Positions 37,673 through 50,351 of a stretch of DNA of 64,000 nt are shown in pieces. The stretch is from positions 5,518,421-5,582,420 of the forward strand of contig CP034986.1 of NCBI GenBank assembly GCA_004026145.2. Reading direction: 5' to 3'. How positions within the stretch are numbered: position 1 is the stretch's first letter; every line of letters begins with the position of its first letter. Origin of the DNA: Takifugu bimaculatus. Taxonomy: Eukaryota > Chordata > Actinopteri > Tetraodontiformes > Tetraodontidae. The translations under genes were made by a program, and so were the position numbers. The notes beneath the pieces are model-generated. The model was not told the DNA's origin. It searched no databases and saw only the letters and a program-made list of their open reading frames with translations.

Positions 37673-40600
37673 ATGAAGTGGGGCTGGGTGTTTTTAGGGG
37701 TCTTCCTCTCTTTAGGGACTCTGTCCTGGGGGGAGAAGGGCTTGGAGATCCCAGAGTATGATGGCAAAGACCGTGTTCATGACCTTAGTGCCAAGAACTA
37801 CAAGTCTATTATGAAGAAGTACGACGTGATGGTGATCTACTACCACAAAAACGTGGATGGGAACCGCAGTGCCATGAAGCAGTTGCAGATAGAGGAGCTG
37901 GCATTGGAGGTGGGTCTGTTACCATCTTATGGCTCTGGATGAATCGGTTGCCCATGTGGGTGAAGGGTCATGGTTGGCAGAGGGGAAATCTGGAGAAGTT
38001 GGCTCCAGTTGAGGATTCCTGATGCACAGTCATGGCTTTGATACCGCTGAACTGAGTAGAAGTAGAAGGCAATTGTCCCAGCGAAATCATGGGAGGAGAA
38101 TTCTTGGATCGGGAGACACCAAAGACCATCTCCATTGTGCAGGAATTTTTTATTCTGAAACACCCTTTCAAATTTTGTTTGAGTGACTGTGAGTGTCACC
38201 TTACAAGTATAGTTTATCTCTCTAGCTATTTCCCATGCACCTTTCTGGTAGGACAGGCCGTTGCTCCGGTGGCTCTGCAAATCAGTGTCCTGCAGAAAAT
38301 AAAATGGTTTGAATTTTCCATCTGCTGTCCTGTCGGAATAGAGGTGTCTCCTTACAGCGTACACTAGCCTCCCTTAGTCACCTCTGTAAATAGCCCAGGA
38401 CTGTTCTGCATGCTTAGCAAGAAGCTAAAAGCCCTCCTGGGATGAGTCATGTTAGCGGCATTTCTCACCACAGCTACACACACCTGTGAGAAGAGACTAA
38501 ACTCCTAAACCATTATTTGCACACTGGGGTCATTCGATCTGATCTATTTCCTCCCACCGCTGCCAAGTGACGCTGCTTATCAGAATAAGACCCTACTGGG
38601 CCTGAGTGTCTGTTGCAGACTGTTCAGCCAATCAGAGCAGAGCAAGTGAGGTGCCCTGGGCAGATGCTCAAAATAACTGGTTATTGCCACCTCTGAATAT
38701 GCAATTATCATTTATTGAATTGGGAAATAAAGCTAAAGCTCCTTTTCATGCTTGCCGACGGTGATGGTGTTTTTTATATAAACTTTTGAAGCTACTTGGT
38801 TAGCTAGCTTGCCGCAAAATTTCCCAGGCTAATACTGTGTTTGTATAATGTTTAGTGAAACCAGTGTTTACTGGTTGACATTGTCTTCCTCATTTGTGTA
38901 ATTTAACATGTTTTGAGGCACGCTCATGCTGGCAAAACATTTTTGTCTTTTGGTTTTAACATTAACTGCCTTAAAAAGGAGCAACTAGAGATGCAATAAC
39001 AACTTTATGACTTGGTGACACTCAGCATTTTTACCTTGAAAAGTTCAACTGATGCACTTTTGTACTCCAGTGATATTTCTGAAATGCGTACCATTGACCA
39101 CAACTCAGGTCTTCGTACTGTGTGTAAAGTAATCCACTGTATTCATCCCCTCCTGGTTTGGCCCAAGTTTAACCCACTTTGTGGGTTAAATATGTTTTTT
39201 GCATGCTGGCTAAAATGAAAGCAAGTTGCTGTGGAGTAGTGAGACCAACTAGCTGCAGGTTATACGGAGCTGATGTGGAGAACCTGCAGTGCTTTTATTG
39301 TTGTGAATGAGTTTTTAATGACCACTTTATCACTTTTGGGGTCACGGGGTGGGAGCCTATCCCAGATGCATATGAGCGAAGGCTGCGTACACCCCAGGAT
39401 GAGTTGCCAGCTCATCGCAGGGCCAAATGTGTGAATTTGGGAGTACGGTGCCTTGCTTAAGGGTACCTCATTAATGCTTTGAAGGTGTCCTGACACCTCT
39501 TACTGTTAGCAGAACATCTCCCAAGATTTGTCTGGACTAGGACTTGGACCGAGAGCCCTCCACTTCTCAGTCTAGTCCCCTACAGCCTGACCCACCACCC
39601 CCGTGATGGAATCCATCTGTTATTTTTTTGTCATAATGTAAACACCCATGTTCATCACTGCTCTGGTGCGAACTAAAATGCTTACACATGCCCAGGAATA
39701 TGTTTTTAATTTGCTGTTCCACTGTGACAAGATGCCACAGAGAGACCTACAAGTATTCCGACCAGGAAAGAGCTGAAGGAAATCGCTGCCGATCCTTTTT
39801 TCTTCCCCTTTCTTTCTCGGTTGCTTCTAATTATCGTAATCCTGTAGAAAAGGTGTCATAATGTACAATAATTCTTCGGGGTTTGACAGAGGCTTCTGCT
39901 TCGTCCATTCACATTTCCTCCCATCTATCGAGATACCCGAGGGAAAGGTCAGTCCGTCGCCATGGTAACCATTAACACGTCCTTTCACAATAAATCTCAT
40001 GCTTACATTTTTAATTGACATAGGTGATGGAGGAGAAGAGACTAATTTGGGATCTGCTATTTCAGGAAGGGAATCAGTTTATGAAGGAAATGCTGCAGAT
40101 TGGTTTCCTGAGAGATGTTTTCATATATAAGAATTATTTTTGTTGCTACAGGGTATTGAAGGGTTTATGCAATATTTGACCCTAATAAAACATTAACCTG
40201 GGAACATAGCCATTCTGCGTAAAACCAGGATATATGATTCAGTGTTTCTTGCCTATTTTTCTTTCCTTAAAAGACATGTTAACATGTCAAATTCTGAGTG
40301 GCACCTTATCATGGTCTAATGACGGCAACGGTGTCATGTTGTCATGGACATTTTTAGCCTGGTAGGGTCTCCCGAAGCATCGTGGCCCTGGTTGACAGAC
40401 TGAGAAAGTGCAGTTAAAGATGGCCCCCAATATAGAACCAAATCTAGGATCACTTTTCCGAACCCAGGGAGGGGATCCGTTGGCAGTCTCAGAGCACAAC
40501 AGTGTGGTTGAGGCAGCTCAACGCTGTCAACACAAAACAAGATTTGTGAGGCACCTATCATGTTGCATATGCAGCGTTTATGTTATAAATCTCAAACACT

Positions 40601-43600
40601 GATACAAACATTTGGGATTATGCCTAGGGGCATATGTAGCGCAGAACGACGCCTATTTCCTTCCAGTTCCACAGGTTCTTACTTTTCTTTATAAATTTTT
40701 AATTTTCAAGATTGGGCTGAGATAAACCTCATGACACCCGTATGCCACCATCAAGGCTCCATCCAGAGCCATAAAAGATATTACACAACTGCTCTAATGT
40801 GCTTTAAAGCTCTCCTGCTGAAAGAAGGAGTTGGAGGAGTCCTGCTTTGGGGCTGAAAGAAAGCTGGAAATGCTTAAAGTGGTTGCCTAAAAATACAGGC
40901 AAAATGAAGACTTTTAGGTTTGAATACATTCCAGGGAAGGTAGTTAGCTCGTACTTCTCAGCTCTTAACACAGCCACTCTGCCTCTCAAGTCAGGGAAAA
41001 CAGCTCCCAACAACCTCCCAAAATAGTTCTCCAGGTCTATGACAGCAGTCCCACATGCTGATTTCCTGAATGCTAAAATTAGCCCACCCACCGCCCGTCA
41101 TCTTGACCACTCCCCCAGCTGATTTTCCCAGTCTTCCTCTGTCTACGAACGTCTCCCCCTAAATTATTCATCTGAAAAATGCACGAGGGAAATGCAGTAG
41201 ATCAAGCCATAACATAAAAGATTTACACGAGACCACTTGACTCTATAGTTTCTCGGAGACATTCTCCTCTGTGCTTACTTCTGTTGGCTATGTAGGTACC
41301 AGGATTCCAAACAAGTACAAAACCACAAATGTTCAGAGCAAAACAGGCTTAAAATGTCACACATTTCAATATGTCTTTCAGTTGCATGTCCAACCCCCCC
41401 TCCCCGTATTCAATCTGTGGTAAGAAGTAGCAAAAATTATCATTCAACACGTCTTTGTTGCGTGGAACACCTGCAGGGGATTTATGTAACCCACCCAAAA
41501 AAATTCAGCAGGGACTCTTCTCTGTAAATTGGCCTCCCTTGTTTTCTGTTAGTGAGTCACTCGCACACGGTCGCGGACACTTCTGTCCCCACAGTTTGTT
41601 GTTGTGAATACGCCGGCCTGCTGTGGAGATTGCTGAAAGCCTTGCAGCCGTTGCATCATGACTCCAAAGAGGTCACACTGTTCCCTGAAAAAAGTGAAAT
41701 CGCCTCGAAAGAATCAAAGGATGTTTATTTTAAAGAACAAAGCCCAATAAGAAAACAAAACATACAGGCTCCTCCAACGTTTCCTACCAAATCCTTTACA
41801 GCAATCTTCCAAACCGTGTATTTCCACAGGCGGGAGGCATCGAGCTGGGGTTGACTGCTGTGCGTGAATGTTTCATGACCATGTGGAAATAGTTTTATGT
41901 AACAGGCTGGTGTGGAACACCCTGATGTGTTCCTGTAGCATGATGTGTCATTAATTTAGGGATCTAGCATGGGGACCAAAGCGTGTTAACTTGAATTATT
42001 TCACAAGCTAGAAGAGACGGGTCAAAAATCTCTTCATTTCAAAGGCTGCCTGTGGGAATAGAGAAGGTATTTTGTTGGATCCTATGTATGTGTTTGAAAT
42101 TGTGACTGTTATCATCAAGTAGTAAAATGTACAACTGTTCATCCATTTAAAATTTAGATTTATGGTCCATATACTCGCGTCCATTTACCATTTACCGTTT
42201 GCTGTATTTAAACCAGTGTCTGGGTTTAAAACATTGTTGGAATTACTTGTTGAAACGCACCAGGAACGGACATCGGTGCCCGATAACATCACCCAAACTC
42301 ACCATCAGGGTCCACATAATTACACATATTAGCAATAGGCTAATCTATTGAACCAGTATTGACCTTTTACAAACAAATGACTCATTGGTGTCTCAAACTG
42401 CGTTGGTCATGGCGCCAGACTAAAATGTATAAAACCAGGCAAGTTCGCACTTCCAGTCATTTTATTGAAAATCTAACCTCAAGGTGGGACAGTTGGGTCA
42501 AAACCTCACCCTGGTTTCTTATAAATACTTGGGGAAAGACCTGGACTCTCAGCCTGATGACACCAGATAACAATAAATTACTTCTCTTCCACCACGTTTT
42601 GGAGAGAAGTAAAGGAATCAATTATATGAGATTAATTTAAAATGAGTGAGGGAGTGATGAAAGAATGCAGCCATGAGCTGTTAGATGAGCTGCTGAGCTT
42701 GAAACATCATAAAAAGGTTATTACATGCCAAGAGTACTTTAAATACACAGTAGTAGTAACCTACACTTGAGGGGACCCACCGCTCCAAAGGTTATTTAAG
42801 TGCAATAAAGAAAATCTGGCAAAACAAGGCAAACAATATCTGGCATCCTTAGAGAGAAATTTGTTATTTAATTGCACAAAAGCATCATGAAAATGTTTGT
42901 TTATCGTACCGGTTATTTTAACTTGTCTTTCTCTTGACTAATATTCAGTTAAATCTTAAGTTTCCTATGAATACCATCTTTTCCTTTGCAAAATTCACCA
43001 GTTAGCAACAAGTTTGAAGCCATTAACTTCGGAAAATCTGTTTTGGACCCACATTTCCACAGTAACAACAACAACAACTATGCAGCTCTATGAAACGGTT
43101 GGACATGTTGACAGCAAAGCTAATGTACTTGTTTTTCGGCAGCTCGAGTTGTTAACAAGCGGCTGCTGTCATTGGCACCCAAATCAGTGATTCATCGAGA
43201 CTTTTCAAAGCATCAGAACTGTGGGAGGGAGAACATTACCTTCATGTTTGTGCCAGCCCGGGCTTTTCTTATGATTTTAACAATATACATAGAACTTTAT
43301 ATATGTCAAGACGTAGTTTTATATACAGACCTGAGTTATGCTGGAGCAAAGCCAGCCTGACCAGCATGTACCGTAGGTTACCCGGAGTTATAAACACTCG
43401 GAGCAAGCTCACAGGCAGGTATAACTAAAGAAATCCTCTTTCTCCCCCTCCAGCTTTTTGACAGCTCAGCATGGTAGTCTGAGCTCTTCCTGTGGCAGCT
43501 GATGCTGAGTGATTATTGGCAGACGGGGCCAGGCAATTACACCGTTGACCTCCCACTTGGCTCCGTGCACTCAAACTTGCACAAGGGTCGGGTTACTGGA

Positions 43601-46600
43601 AGAGTGCAGATAGGGAGAGTGGAGAAGATGTCAAATTAATTGGGGGCACAGGGAGGATCACAAGAGAGACTTTTTTATCGGAACAAAACAGGTGAGGGGG
43701 CTATAGGGAGGACTGATGGCTGCTAGGTGTTAAATTGTATCTCACATATCTTCTTCCATTCATCAACATCAAGCGCTCCTGGCATCACTTTAATGGCTAT
43801 TATAAATTATCCAGGTTTACTAACTTGGACTTGTGGGAACAAGGAGGGGGGGATTATGGGAGGAAATCCTGGGGAACCAAATTTGAATCAAGTCGCTGAA
43901 ACATTTGCCAAACCATTGTGCGATTGGCACAATGGCAGTTTCACAATTAATACAGTTAAAAACAGGAGCTTCGGTTGCTTGTTGAAGAACCCCGCACAGC
44001 CACAACAGCCTGGCACCTCCTCCTCATGCTGGTTCCCCGCTGTTGTGGGATGGCATCCCATTCCTCAACCAGCATGTGGTCCCTCTGGCACACCAAAGCT
44101 GAGCCCTCAAGTGTTCAATAGGACTGGAGTCAGGACTGCTGGCAGGCCTTTCCACTCCCAAATCCTGGAGGTCTCTAACAAACCCTGCTCTGTGGGGGCA
44201 CAGTCATTTTGATGAACAGGGTACAGTCTCCTACTTTGGAGAGATGGGACTACCAGAATCTCATCTCATCTCATCTCATATCTCCCTGTACTGAGACTGC
44301 TGCTATGATTGACCAGAGATGACAGGTTTAGAACAAGCCCGTTCTTAGAACTGCAATCCTACAACAACTTAGTACAAAAGGGGCTCTTGGCATAAAAGAT
44401 TCGACAAACTTTTAACAAATGTGCCGCAATTTAACGGGAAAAAACCACAAGTTCCTCTCTTTTTGTACATTTTTCATATTTCCTACATATACTGTATTTT
44501 TAATGTGCTACTTTTTGTGCCATATGAAACTTTACGTAAGTGTAAATGTAAACATAGGGAGGGCCAATCAGACAAATATATCTGTTACCATACGTATGGT
44601 TTTAAGAACAGTTGCAGACAATTTTTACTAACTAAATTAATTAAACACAAATCCTGGATATCAAACGTGTTGGGTTGACCCCAAAGTCATCATGTTGCGC
44701 TGTCACCTAGACTCCGAGTCACTCTTTAGTTCACCACGATTACTTTGTGGGCCTTAATTACTTCTGTCAGTAGGCCTAATTGCAGTGACTGGAAAAGCAA
44801 TGAGTTGAGTCCTCACAGCAGTCAGCTGCTGGCTCCTTATTATGTGGTTACGCTCTTATCCTGTCAATAAAGCTGCCAACATTTCCAACCAGCTCGGCAT
44901 GTTTGGACTTCACCAACTAACAAGATCACGACTCAAGACAGAATGTATAATTATTGAATGTGCTTCAATTTGTGCACTTTTAACTCACAATGCTGCTTTG
45001 CAAGTCACTTTAATAAATTAAATTGACTTTAATTCTGTCGCAAATGTTGAGCACAACACAGTGAAAATGGCGAGGGGTATTAGTATTTTAGACAGCAACG
45101 GTTTACAAGTGTGCCTTGTAAACCAAAGTGTGTCCAAACCACTTCCACTTTACGAACTGTGAGCTCCTCTCTGTCCCACCTGTTGAAGGCCTCAGTATAT
45201 TTTGGCTCATGTTCTGCCGCTCTTGTTCTTTGCGGAGCCTCGCTGTCCACGCCGGTCTTGCTGCAGCTACAAGGACTGTCAATTGTTGGCTTCAGTTTCT
45301 CTCCAATTTAGAAAGTGCAAGGCAGCGATCCACAGTTTTGAGGCTCTGAAATATGACACACCTCAGTGGTTTGGTTAAACAAATGGGAAGTACGTGTGTA
45401 GGAAAGGCCTTGAGGTCGGGCGTCCAGGAAGAATCGGCCCTGGTTTATCGAATATCACGTTGTCTCTCTTCAATTTTCTCTCTCCCTACTTTTCGCAGCT
45501 TGCAGCCCAGGTCCTGGAAGATCTGGATGATGAAGACATCGGCTTTGGGCTTGTGGATGAGAAGAAAGACTCTGCGGTTGCCAAGAAACTGGGTAAGTGT
45601 TTTTGGTAGAGGCTTGTCTGGTAGATACATGGCCCTGAAAACTCCTGCCGAGTTCCCCTGAAAGTTATGTGCTTTCTATTTTTTTTCCCACTATTCGAAC
45701 ATTTGATGTGCAAGACAATTAAGTTTAATTCAGCATTATTTGAATGTATGTTGCAGCTGAGAAGCCTTATCCACAAAGCTAATTCCTCAATTCAATCAAC
45801 CTGATTTACTTTGTAAGGTTGCCTACAGGTATTCTCAGGTGTCTAACAAAATCTCTACTATATGGCCATTGTAGAATACAGGTCACAGGAACCTTGCAAC
45901 ATTTGCACCCACCACTTTGTGGTCAGCCAAGAAATTGCTATAACATATATGATATATACACACATACATGTACCGTATTTTCAGGACCATAAGGTGCACC
46001 ATATTAAAAGGTGCAGTCTCAGTTATGTGTGCTATTTCTGTATTTAACACAAACATAAGGCGCACCGGATTATAGGGCAAAACATACCGGTACGCTATCT
46101 TAAAACATGCATGCTAGTGTGTATTTAGCAATGCACTCACATACATCATCTTTTGTGTCCGAAATGAACAAAATGAATCTGAAATGGCTTTTGCGAAAGC
46201 TGAAAAGCATTTACAGATTTTGGAACTCGGTGCACACATAAGGCGCACCGCACTATAAAGCGCCCCGTCCATTTTGGAGAAAATTTAAGACGTTTAAGTG
46301 CGCCTTACGATCGCCAAAATACGGTATATTAATGTGGTTTGATTTCTAGTTTATAACAGAACTGCAACTTTGCTTGTGATCCCCCTTCCCCCAGAAAAAA
46401 ACCAGTTGATAGCAAACAAAGAAGAAACTAACTGGCAGCAATGTGTGAAAAGCTCATGTTGGCAAATCTTGCAGTTCTAAAAACCGCATTTTGAAACAGT
46501 CCATTTCTAACCGTAGTGATTGCTGATGAACTCGCCTGAAACCAGGACCGAAAATCAGATTTTTTTCAGCCGCCTGAGGAAAAGTTCATGTTACAATTCT

Positions 46601-49074
46601 GCTCTCTAGTGTTTGAAGACGTCGACTGTCGGTGCTGAAAACTGTTATCTGTGGACTATCAGGATTTAATCAGATTGGACTTTTATCTATATTCTCGCAT
46701 GTTGGCTCTTTAATATTAAATCCAGGTGAGTGACATTTGTAAATGCAGAAAATGTTTAAACCTGAAAATGAGTTCCCGAGGATGCATGTGTGAAAAGGCT
46801 AAACTTTAGCCTATTCACACATGCATCCTCTTTGGCTTCCTGTATGAAGCATATGTTACAACCCTCAAAATCATAAACAAACTCTCATTTTCTCATCAGG
46901 TCTGGATGAGGTGGAGAGTATTTACATCTTTGCCGATAACGAGATCATCGAGTACGATGGCGAGCTGGCCGCCGACACCCTGGTGGAGTTCCTCTATGAT
47001 GTAAGACGCCTGTGTGATGTCAGCAGCATGTGTGAGCGGTGAGGTTGTGGTGCTCACGTGAGTCTCGATCCCGGTTCGTAGGTCATCGAAGAGCCCGTGG
47101 AGATCATCGACAACGAGCGCGAGCTGAAGGGCTTCCACAACATGGATGATGTCATCAAGCTGGTGGGCTATTTCAAGAGCGAGAAATCTCCCCGTAGGTT
47201 CAAGGCTCCACTTCAGGCTCATTTGTTCTGTTTGTTTTCTTTAATGATTTTTCTCCTTTATTACTCAGACTTCATCGAGTACGACGATGCCGCAGAGGAG
47301 TTTCACCCCTTCATTAAGTTCTTTGCCACATTTGACCCAAAGGTTTAAAAAAACGTCAATGCAATTTGTTAAATTCTAATATTGATTTTGGACGACAGTG
47401 AGCGTAGGAAAAGTCAGCCTATTTTTTCCCATGTTTCTTTTCTCATCCTGTTATTTCAGATTGCGAAGAAACTGAAGCTAAAGATGAACGAGGTCGACTT
47501 TTACGAGCCGTTCATGGAGGAGCCCGTCACCATTCCGGGGAAACCTTATATCGAGTCTGAGCTCGTCGAGTATATCGAACAGCACGACAGGTCAGCTAAT
47601 GGTTTTAACAAGATTCAGACCACAGAAGTTCAAATTCACCGTTGGATTTGGCAAAAGAATTCTCTTTTACACATTCGAGTGATAAAATAAAACTAAATTA
47701 CAATTTAAACTGGATTAGATATGTAGAAGAGGTGTACTGTGTTCATTCTTTGAATTAAGGGAAGTTTAGAGCTTCTCCTTCCTGGAAGAGATTCAGTAGC
47801 TCTGCCTGATTTAAAAAAGTAAAAAACAGCTAATCCAAGTTAACCTTGATTTATTAAACTGTGTTAATCTGACTGAAATCCTACTAAATCGGATTTCCTG
47901 TAGTCAGATTAACACAGTAATGAGGTGAACAGTGGAATTTACTGCCTGCCTTCTTAATCCTGCTCAGGCTTGGAAATTCCTCCCTCATGCCAACACCAAA
48001 AATGGCTTAAAGACCCCAAAATGGAACAATAAAAAACCATGAAAACCACAGCCAGACACTGGTGTTTAACCAATCATCAGATGGGTTGTTGGCAGCACCA
48101 ATCCTGATTCTTCTTCTGTTGTTTTAAACGTTCCAGGCCCACTCTGAGGAAGCTTCACCCTCACAGCATGTATGAGATTTGGGTAAGAGAAACTCTCTGA
48201 TAATATTTGTTTACATTGGCAAACCCTGACATTCTCAGCGTCTTTGCGTTTCCACAGGAGGACGACATCGACGGAGAGCACATCGTTGCCTTCGCCGAGG
48301 AGGACGACCCAGGTTTGGGACTCAGGATTTGATCTTGCATAATGGCCAGCTCATTTATCTGACCCGTTCTCCTGTACGCTCACTCAGACGGTTATGAGTT
48401 CCTGGAAATCCTGAAGGAGGTGGCGCAGGAGAACACCAACAACCCCAACCTCAGCATCATCTGGATCGACCCTGACGAGTTTCCCCTGGTAACATACATC
48501 CATATTTATCATGAGGAGGTCATAGAAACCCAGCCGTCTTTACCTTCCCCCTATCTCTTGTAGCTGGTGCCGTACTGGGAGAAGACCTTCCGCATCGACC
48601 TTTCCTCTCCTCAGATCGGTGTGGTGGACGTTGAGGATGTGAGCTGCAGCCACCTAAAGTCAATCTTCTCATTGGTTTTGGTTTGTCAGAGCTTGAAGTT
48701 TTGGTTGTGTGAATGTGTTGGCGCAGGCCGACAGCGTCTGGATGGAAATGGACGATGACGAAGACATGCCCACCGCCGACGAGCTGGAGCAGTGGATCGA
48801 GGACGTGCTGTCCGGAAAGATTGACCCTGATGATGACGACGAGGAAGATGGTGACGACGACGACGACGATGATGATGATGATGATGACGACGACGACGAC
48901 GATGATGACGACGACGCCGATGATGATGACGACGACGATGATGATGACGACGATGATGATGACGATGATGATGATGATGACGACGATGATGATGATGACG
49001 ATGATGACGACGACGATGATGACGAAGACGACGATGATGATGATGACGACGATGATGATGAAGACGACGAATAA
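37673..49074 (+). CDS. casq1: Calsequestrin-1 (sarcoplasmic reticulum Ca2+-storage protein) with expanded poly-Asp tail
   Basis: Eleven coding exons join in phase: 37673-37909, 45499-45592, 46900-47000, 47082-47193, 47269-47342, 47460-47590, 48137-48182, 48258-48312, 48388-48488, 48564-48638 and 48727-49074, giving 457 residues. A signal peptide (MKWGWVFLGVFLSLGTLSWG) precedes the mature start EKGLEIPEYDGKDRV, typical of calsequestrin. Three thioredoxin-like domains follow, with family-specific stretches such as FGLVDEKKDSAVAKKLG, AAEEFHPFIKFFATFD, FYEPFMEEPVTIPGKP, DGEHIVAFAEEDDPDGYEFL and SIIWIDPDEFPLLVPYWEKTF. The protein polymerises and buffers Ca2+ in the junctional SR near the ryanodine receptor. 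The C-terminal tail is about 81 residues, almost all Asp, against a few tens in mammalian CASQ1 (396 residues in human). The exon 5 donor (GTTTAA) is weak. Skeletal (CASQ1) rather than cardiac type is inferred from sequence resemblance and pea15 linkage. Confidence 0.96.
39285..39605. repeat. Dispersed teleost repeat
   Basis: Contains GGGGTCACGGGGTGGGAGCC, then TACACCCCAGGATGAGTTGC and CAGCTCATCGCAGGGCC, then CTACAGCCTGACCCACC. This wording is familiar from repeats dispersed through many fish genomes. I cannot assign the superfamily. It shows no open frame. Confidence 0.5.
43990..44225 (-). mobile_element. Tc1/mariner-like transposase relic
   Basis: Reading the minus strand gives the peptide PASSPDSSPIEHL at 44100-44140, a decayed form of the conserved SPDLNPIEHLW block near the last catalytic acid of DDE transposases. 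Flanking text encodes further transposase-like fragments in shifted frames. No intact frame and no terminal inverted repeats were found, so it is a dead fragment in casq1 intron 1. Confidence 0.65.
45971..46326. mobile_element. MITE with TA target-site duplication (Tc1/mariner-type)
   Basis: Left end CCGTATTTTCAGGACCATAA and right end (complement) CCGTATTTTGGCGATCGTAA form imperfect inverted repeats of about 28 bp that continue as AAGGYGCAC. The element 45973-46324 is flanked by TA on both sides. Internal AAGGCGCACCG motifs repeat in both orientations. It has no coding capacity. It lies in casq1 intron 2. Confidence 0.8.
46778..46830. repeat. 26-bp near-perfect hairpin in casq1 intron 2
   Basis: The arm at 46778-46803 (begins GAGGATGCATGTGTGAA) pairs with 46805-46830 with one mismatch and a single loop base. 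It is most likely a fold-back element or a small MITE remnant. Confidence 0.75.
47858..47918. repeat. Inverted repeat / hairpin in casq1 intron 6
   Basis: ACTGTGTTAATCTGACT at 47858-47874 pairs exactly with 47902-47918; a second pairing block, GAAATCC with GGATTTC, extends it inwards with a small bulge. Confidence 0.75.
48826..49071 (+). repeat. casq1: GAY trinucleotide array encoding the casq1 poly-Asp tail
   Basis: GAT and GAC codons alternate irregularly with a few GAA/GAG, one GGT and one GCC. This is a coding trinucleotide repeat; mixed codons argue for selection on the acidic peptide or for old expansion rather than a recent pure-repeat slip. Confidence 0.9.
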
Positions 49075-49421
49075 ATGTTCACTGCTATCATACACTTCTG
49101 GATAATTTAGCCAGCTGTGGTTAAACCTTGATTTTGTAACCCTTGAGGCAGGCTCTGTCTACTTCCTGTATGGTTTCCTGTAAGGGACAAATATCACCAC
49201 CCAGCAGGAGACACTTTTATCTGCAGAATTCCAAAGCAGAGGATTGTAACAGATATATAATATTTCACCTCACAGCTGGGAGGCGAATGTGAGCGAAGAA
49301 GCTAACGTCCCTTTTCCGTCTGTCCTCACAGACTGCGGTTTGTCCGCTGCTGTTTTCTCCATTTTGCTGATGATTCAATATTTTCTACCCGTGACAAACA
49401 CTTGTACTGTTTTTCAATAAG

Positions 49422-49427
49422 AATAAA
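49422..49427 (+). terminator. casq1: Polyadenylation signal AATAAA of casq1
   Basis: AATAAA 348 nt downstream of the casq1 stop. The interval 49075-49421 is then 3' UTR; no other gene is seen there. Confidence 0.55.
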
Positions 49428-49790
49428 CCTACATTCACCGGACAGTCTTAAGTACACTTTAGTATCTTTTCAGAGAAGGTGAATTTCTGTGTTGCCTCTA
49501 AACTTCAAAGGAAATTTCAGTCCATCTTTCCGAGGAAAATGCTGGAATCCGGGTCGGCATATTTTGGTGTCCCCGCTGACACTTCCCATATTTCATCGTA
49601 TTTACCTTTAGAAATAGTTACACATTGAACGGGTGCAGGAAATGTGTTTATTTAACTGCGAAAAGCGAAATAAGCTTGTATACAGCACAGTTCTAACAAG
49701 ACAAGATGACTCTAACATAATAATTCTGGAACTCTGCTACCAGTATTCTAGCTTTGCCTGCGAGCAGAAACGCCTAATAAGATGTTTTCA

Positions 49791-50243
49791 TTAATTGATG
49801 GGTCGATTGTTGCTACAGTTTTCATCTCCTGCTGTTTGACTCTTACATTTTTCATAATGAACAGGGAGGCACTTGTTACCTACTTTCTCACAGGCCAGAA
49901 CTACTTTGTGACGACGCACGGTCACATTTTTGACAGAGCATTCTGACACAACGTCGTATATTTTCATTTCTGACTTGCTGATGCACAGGTTGCCACCGCC
50001 CACCACCTGGCTGCCGGCAGTGCCACAAACTTGGACGACTCGAGCCTCGGTGGCCTGGATGAAGGACTGCACCGGAACCCTGCCACACAGGCCTTTCTTT
50101 ACCAGGTAGCTGTAACCAGACGCAGAGTTATTGCAACTTAAGGCATTAAAGGATCTAACCTCATTTCAACTGTTACCTCTTCCATTGTCTGACATCGTCT
50201 CTGTCAAAGTCCTTATTGAGAATGTGCCTGTTGACAGACTGCT
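49791..50243 (-). pseudogene. RNase A-like gene copy A, lacking start codon and signal peptide
   Basis: The second coding exon 50109-49791 is intact and encodes the part from the LCGR motif (CGRVPVQSFI) to a C-terminus with HKVVLACEKV and KCLPVHYEK. Upstream, 50243-50177 encodes the end of the first coding exon (VNRHILNKDF, with the His12-equivalent) and a good donor AG|GTAACA, in phase with exon 2. At about 50243 the sequence jumps straight into what is intron 1 in the intact relative at 60.4 kb (GGTGCAGAAATCTGCTGC on the plus strand). The splice acceptor, start codon and signal peptide are therefore deleted. The TATA box (50344-50351) and non-coding first exon survive, so transcription is possible, but a secreted product is not. 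Confidence 0.65.
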
Positions 50244-50343
50244 GGTGCAGAAATCTGCTGCTTCCTCTCACCGTTTTCTTGGAGTTGCTGCTGTTGTCTC
50301 AGATGCACGTGTGTGAAACTGATGTGCTGAGAAAAACAGCAAC

Positions 50344-50351
50344 CTTTTATA
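50344..50351 (-). promoter_or_regulatory. TATA box of RNase-like copy A
   Basis: CTTTTATA on the plus strand (TATAAAAG on the minus). The same box and surroundings precede the copy at 60.4 kb. Confidence 0.5.

Larger units (their letters stand above)
37910..45498 (+). other. casq1: casq1 intron 1 (7.6 kb)
   Basis: Non-coding apart from transposon remnants: a dispersed repeat at about 39285-39605 and a mariner transposase relic at about 43990-44225. No nested gene was recognised. Confidence 0.7.

Noticed and set aside
42359..42640. 93-codon open frame with several Trp residues in casq1 intron 1
   Set aside because: It suggested a retroelement fragment, but no conserved motif could be found.
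48520..49095. Minus-strand Ile/Val-rich and Ser-rich open frames
   Set aside because: They are antisense readings of the casq1 poly-Asp codons.
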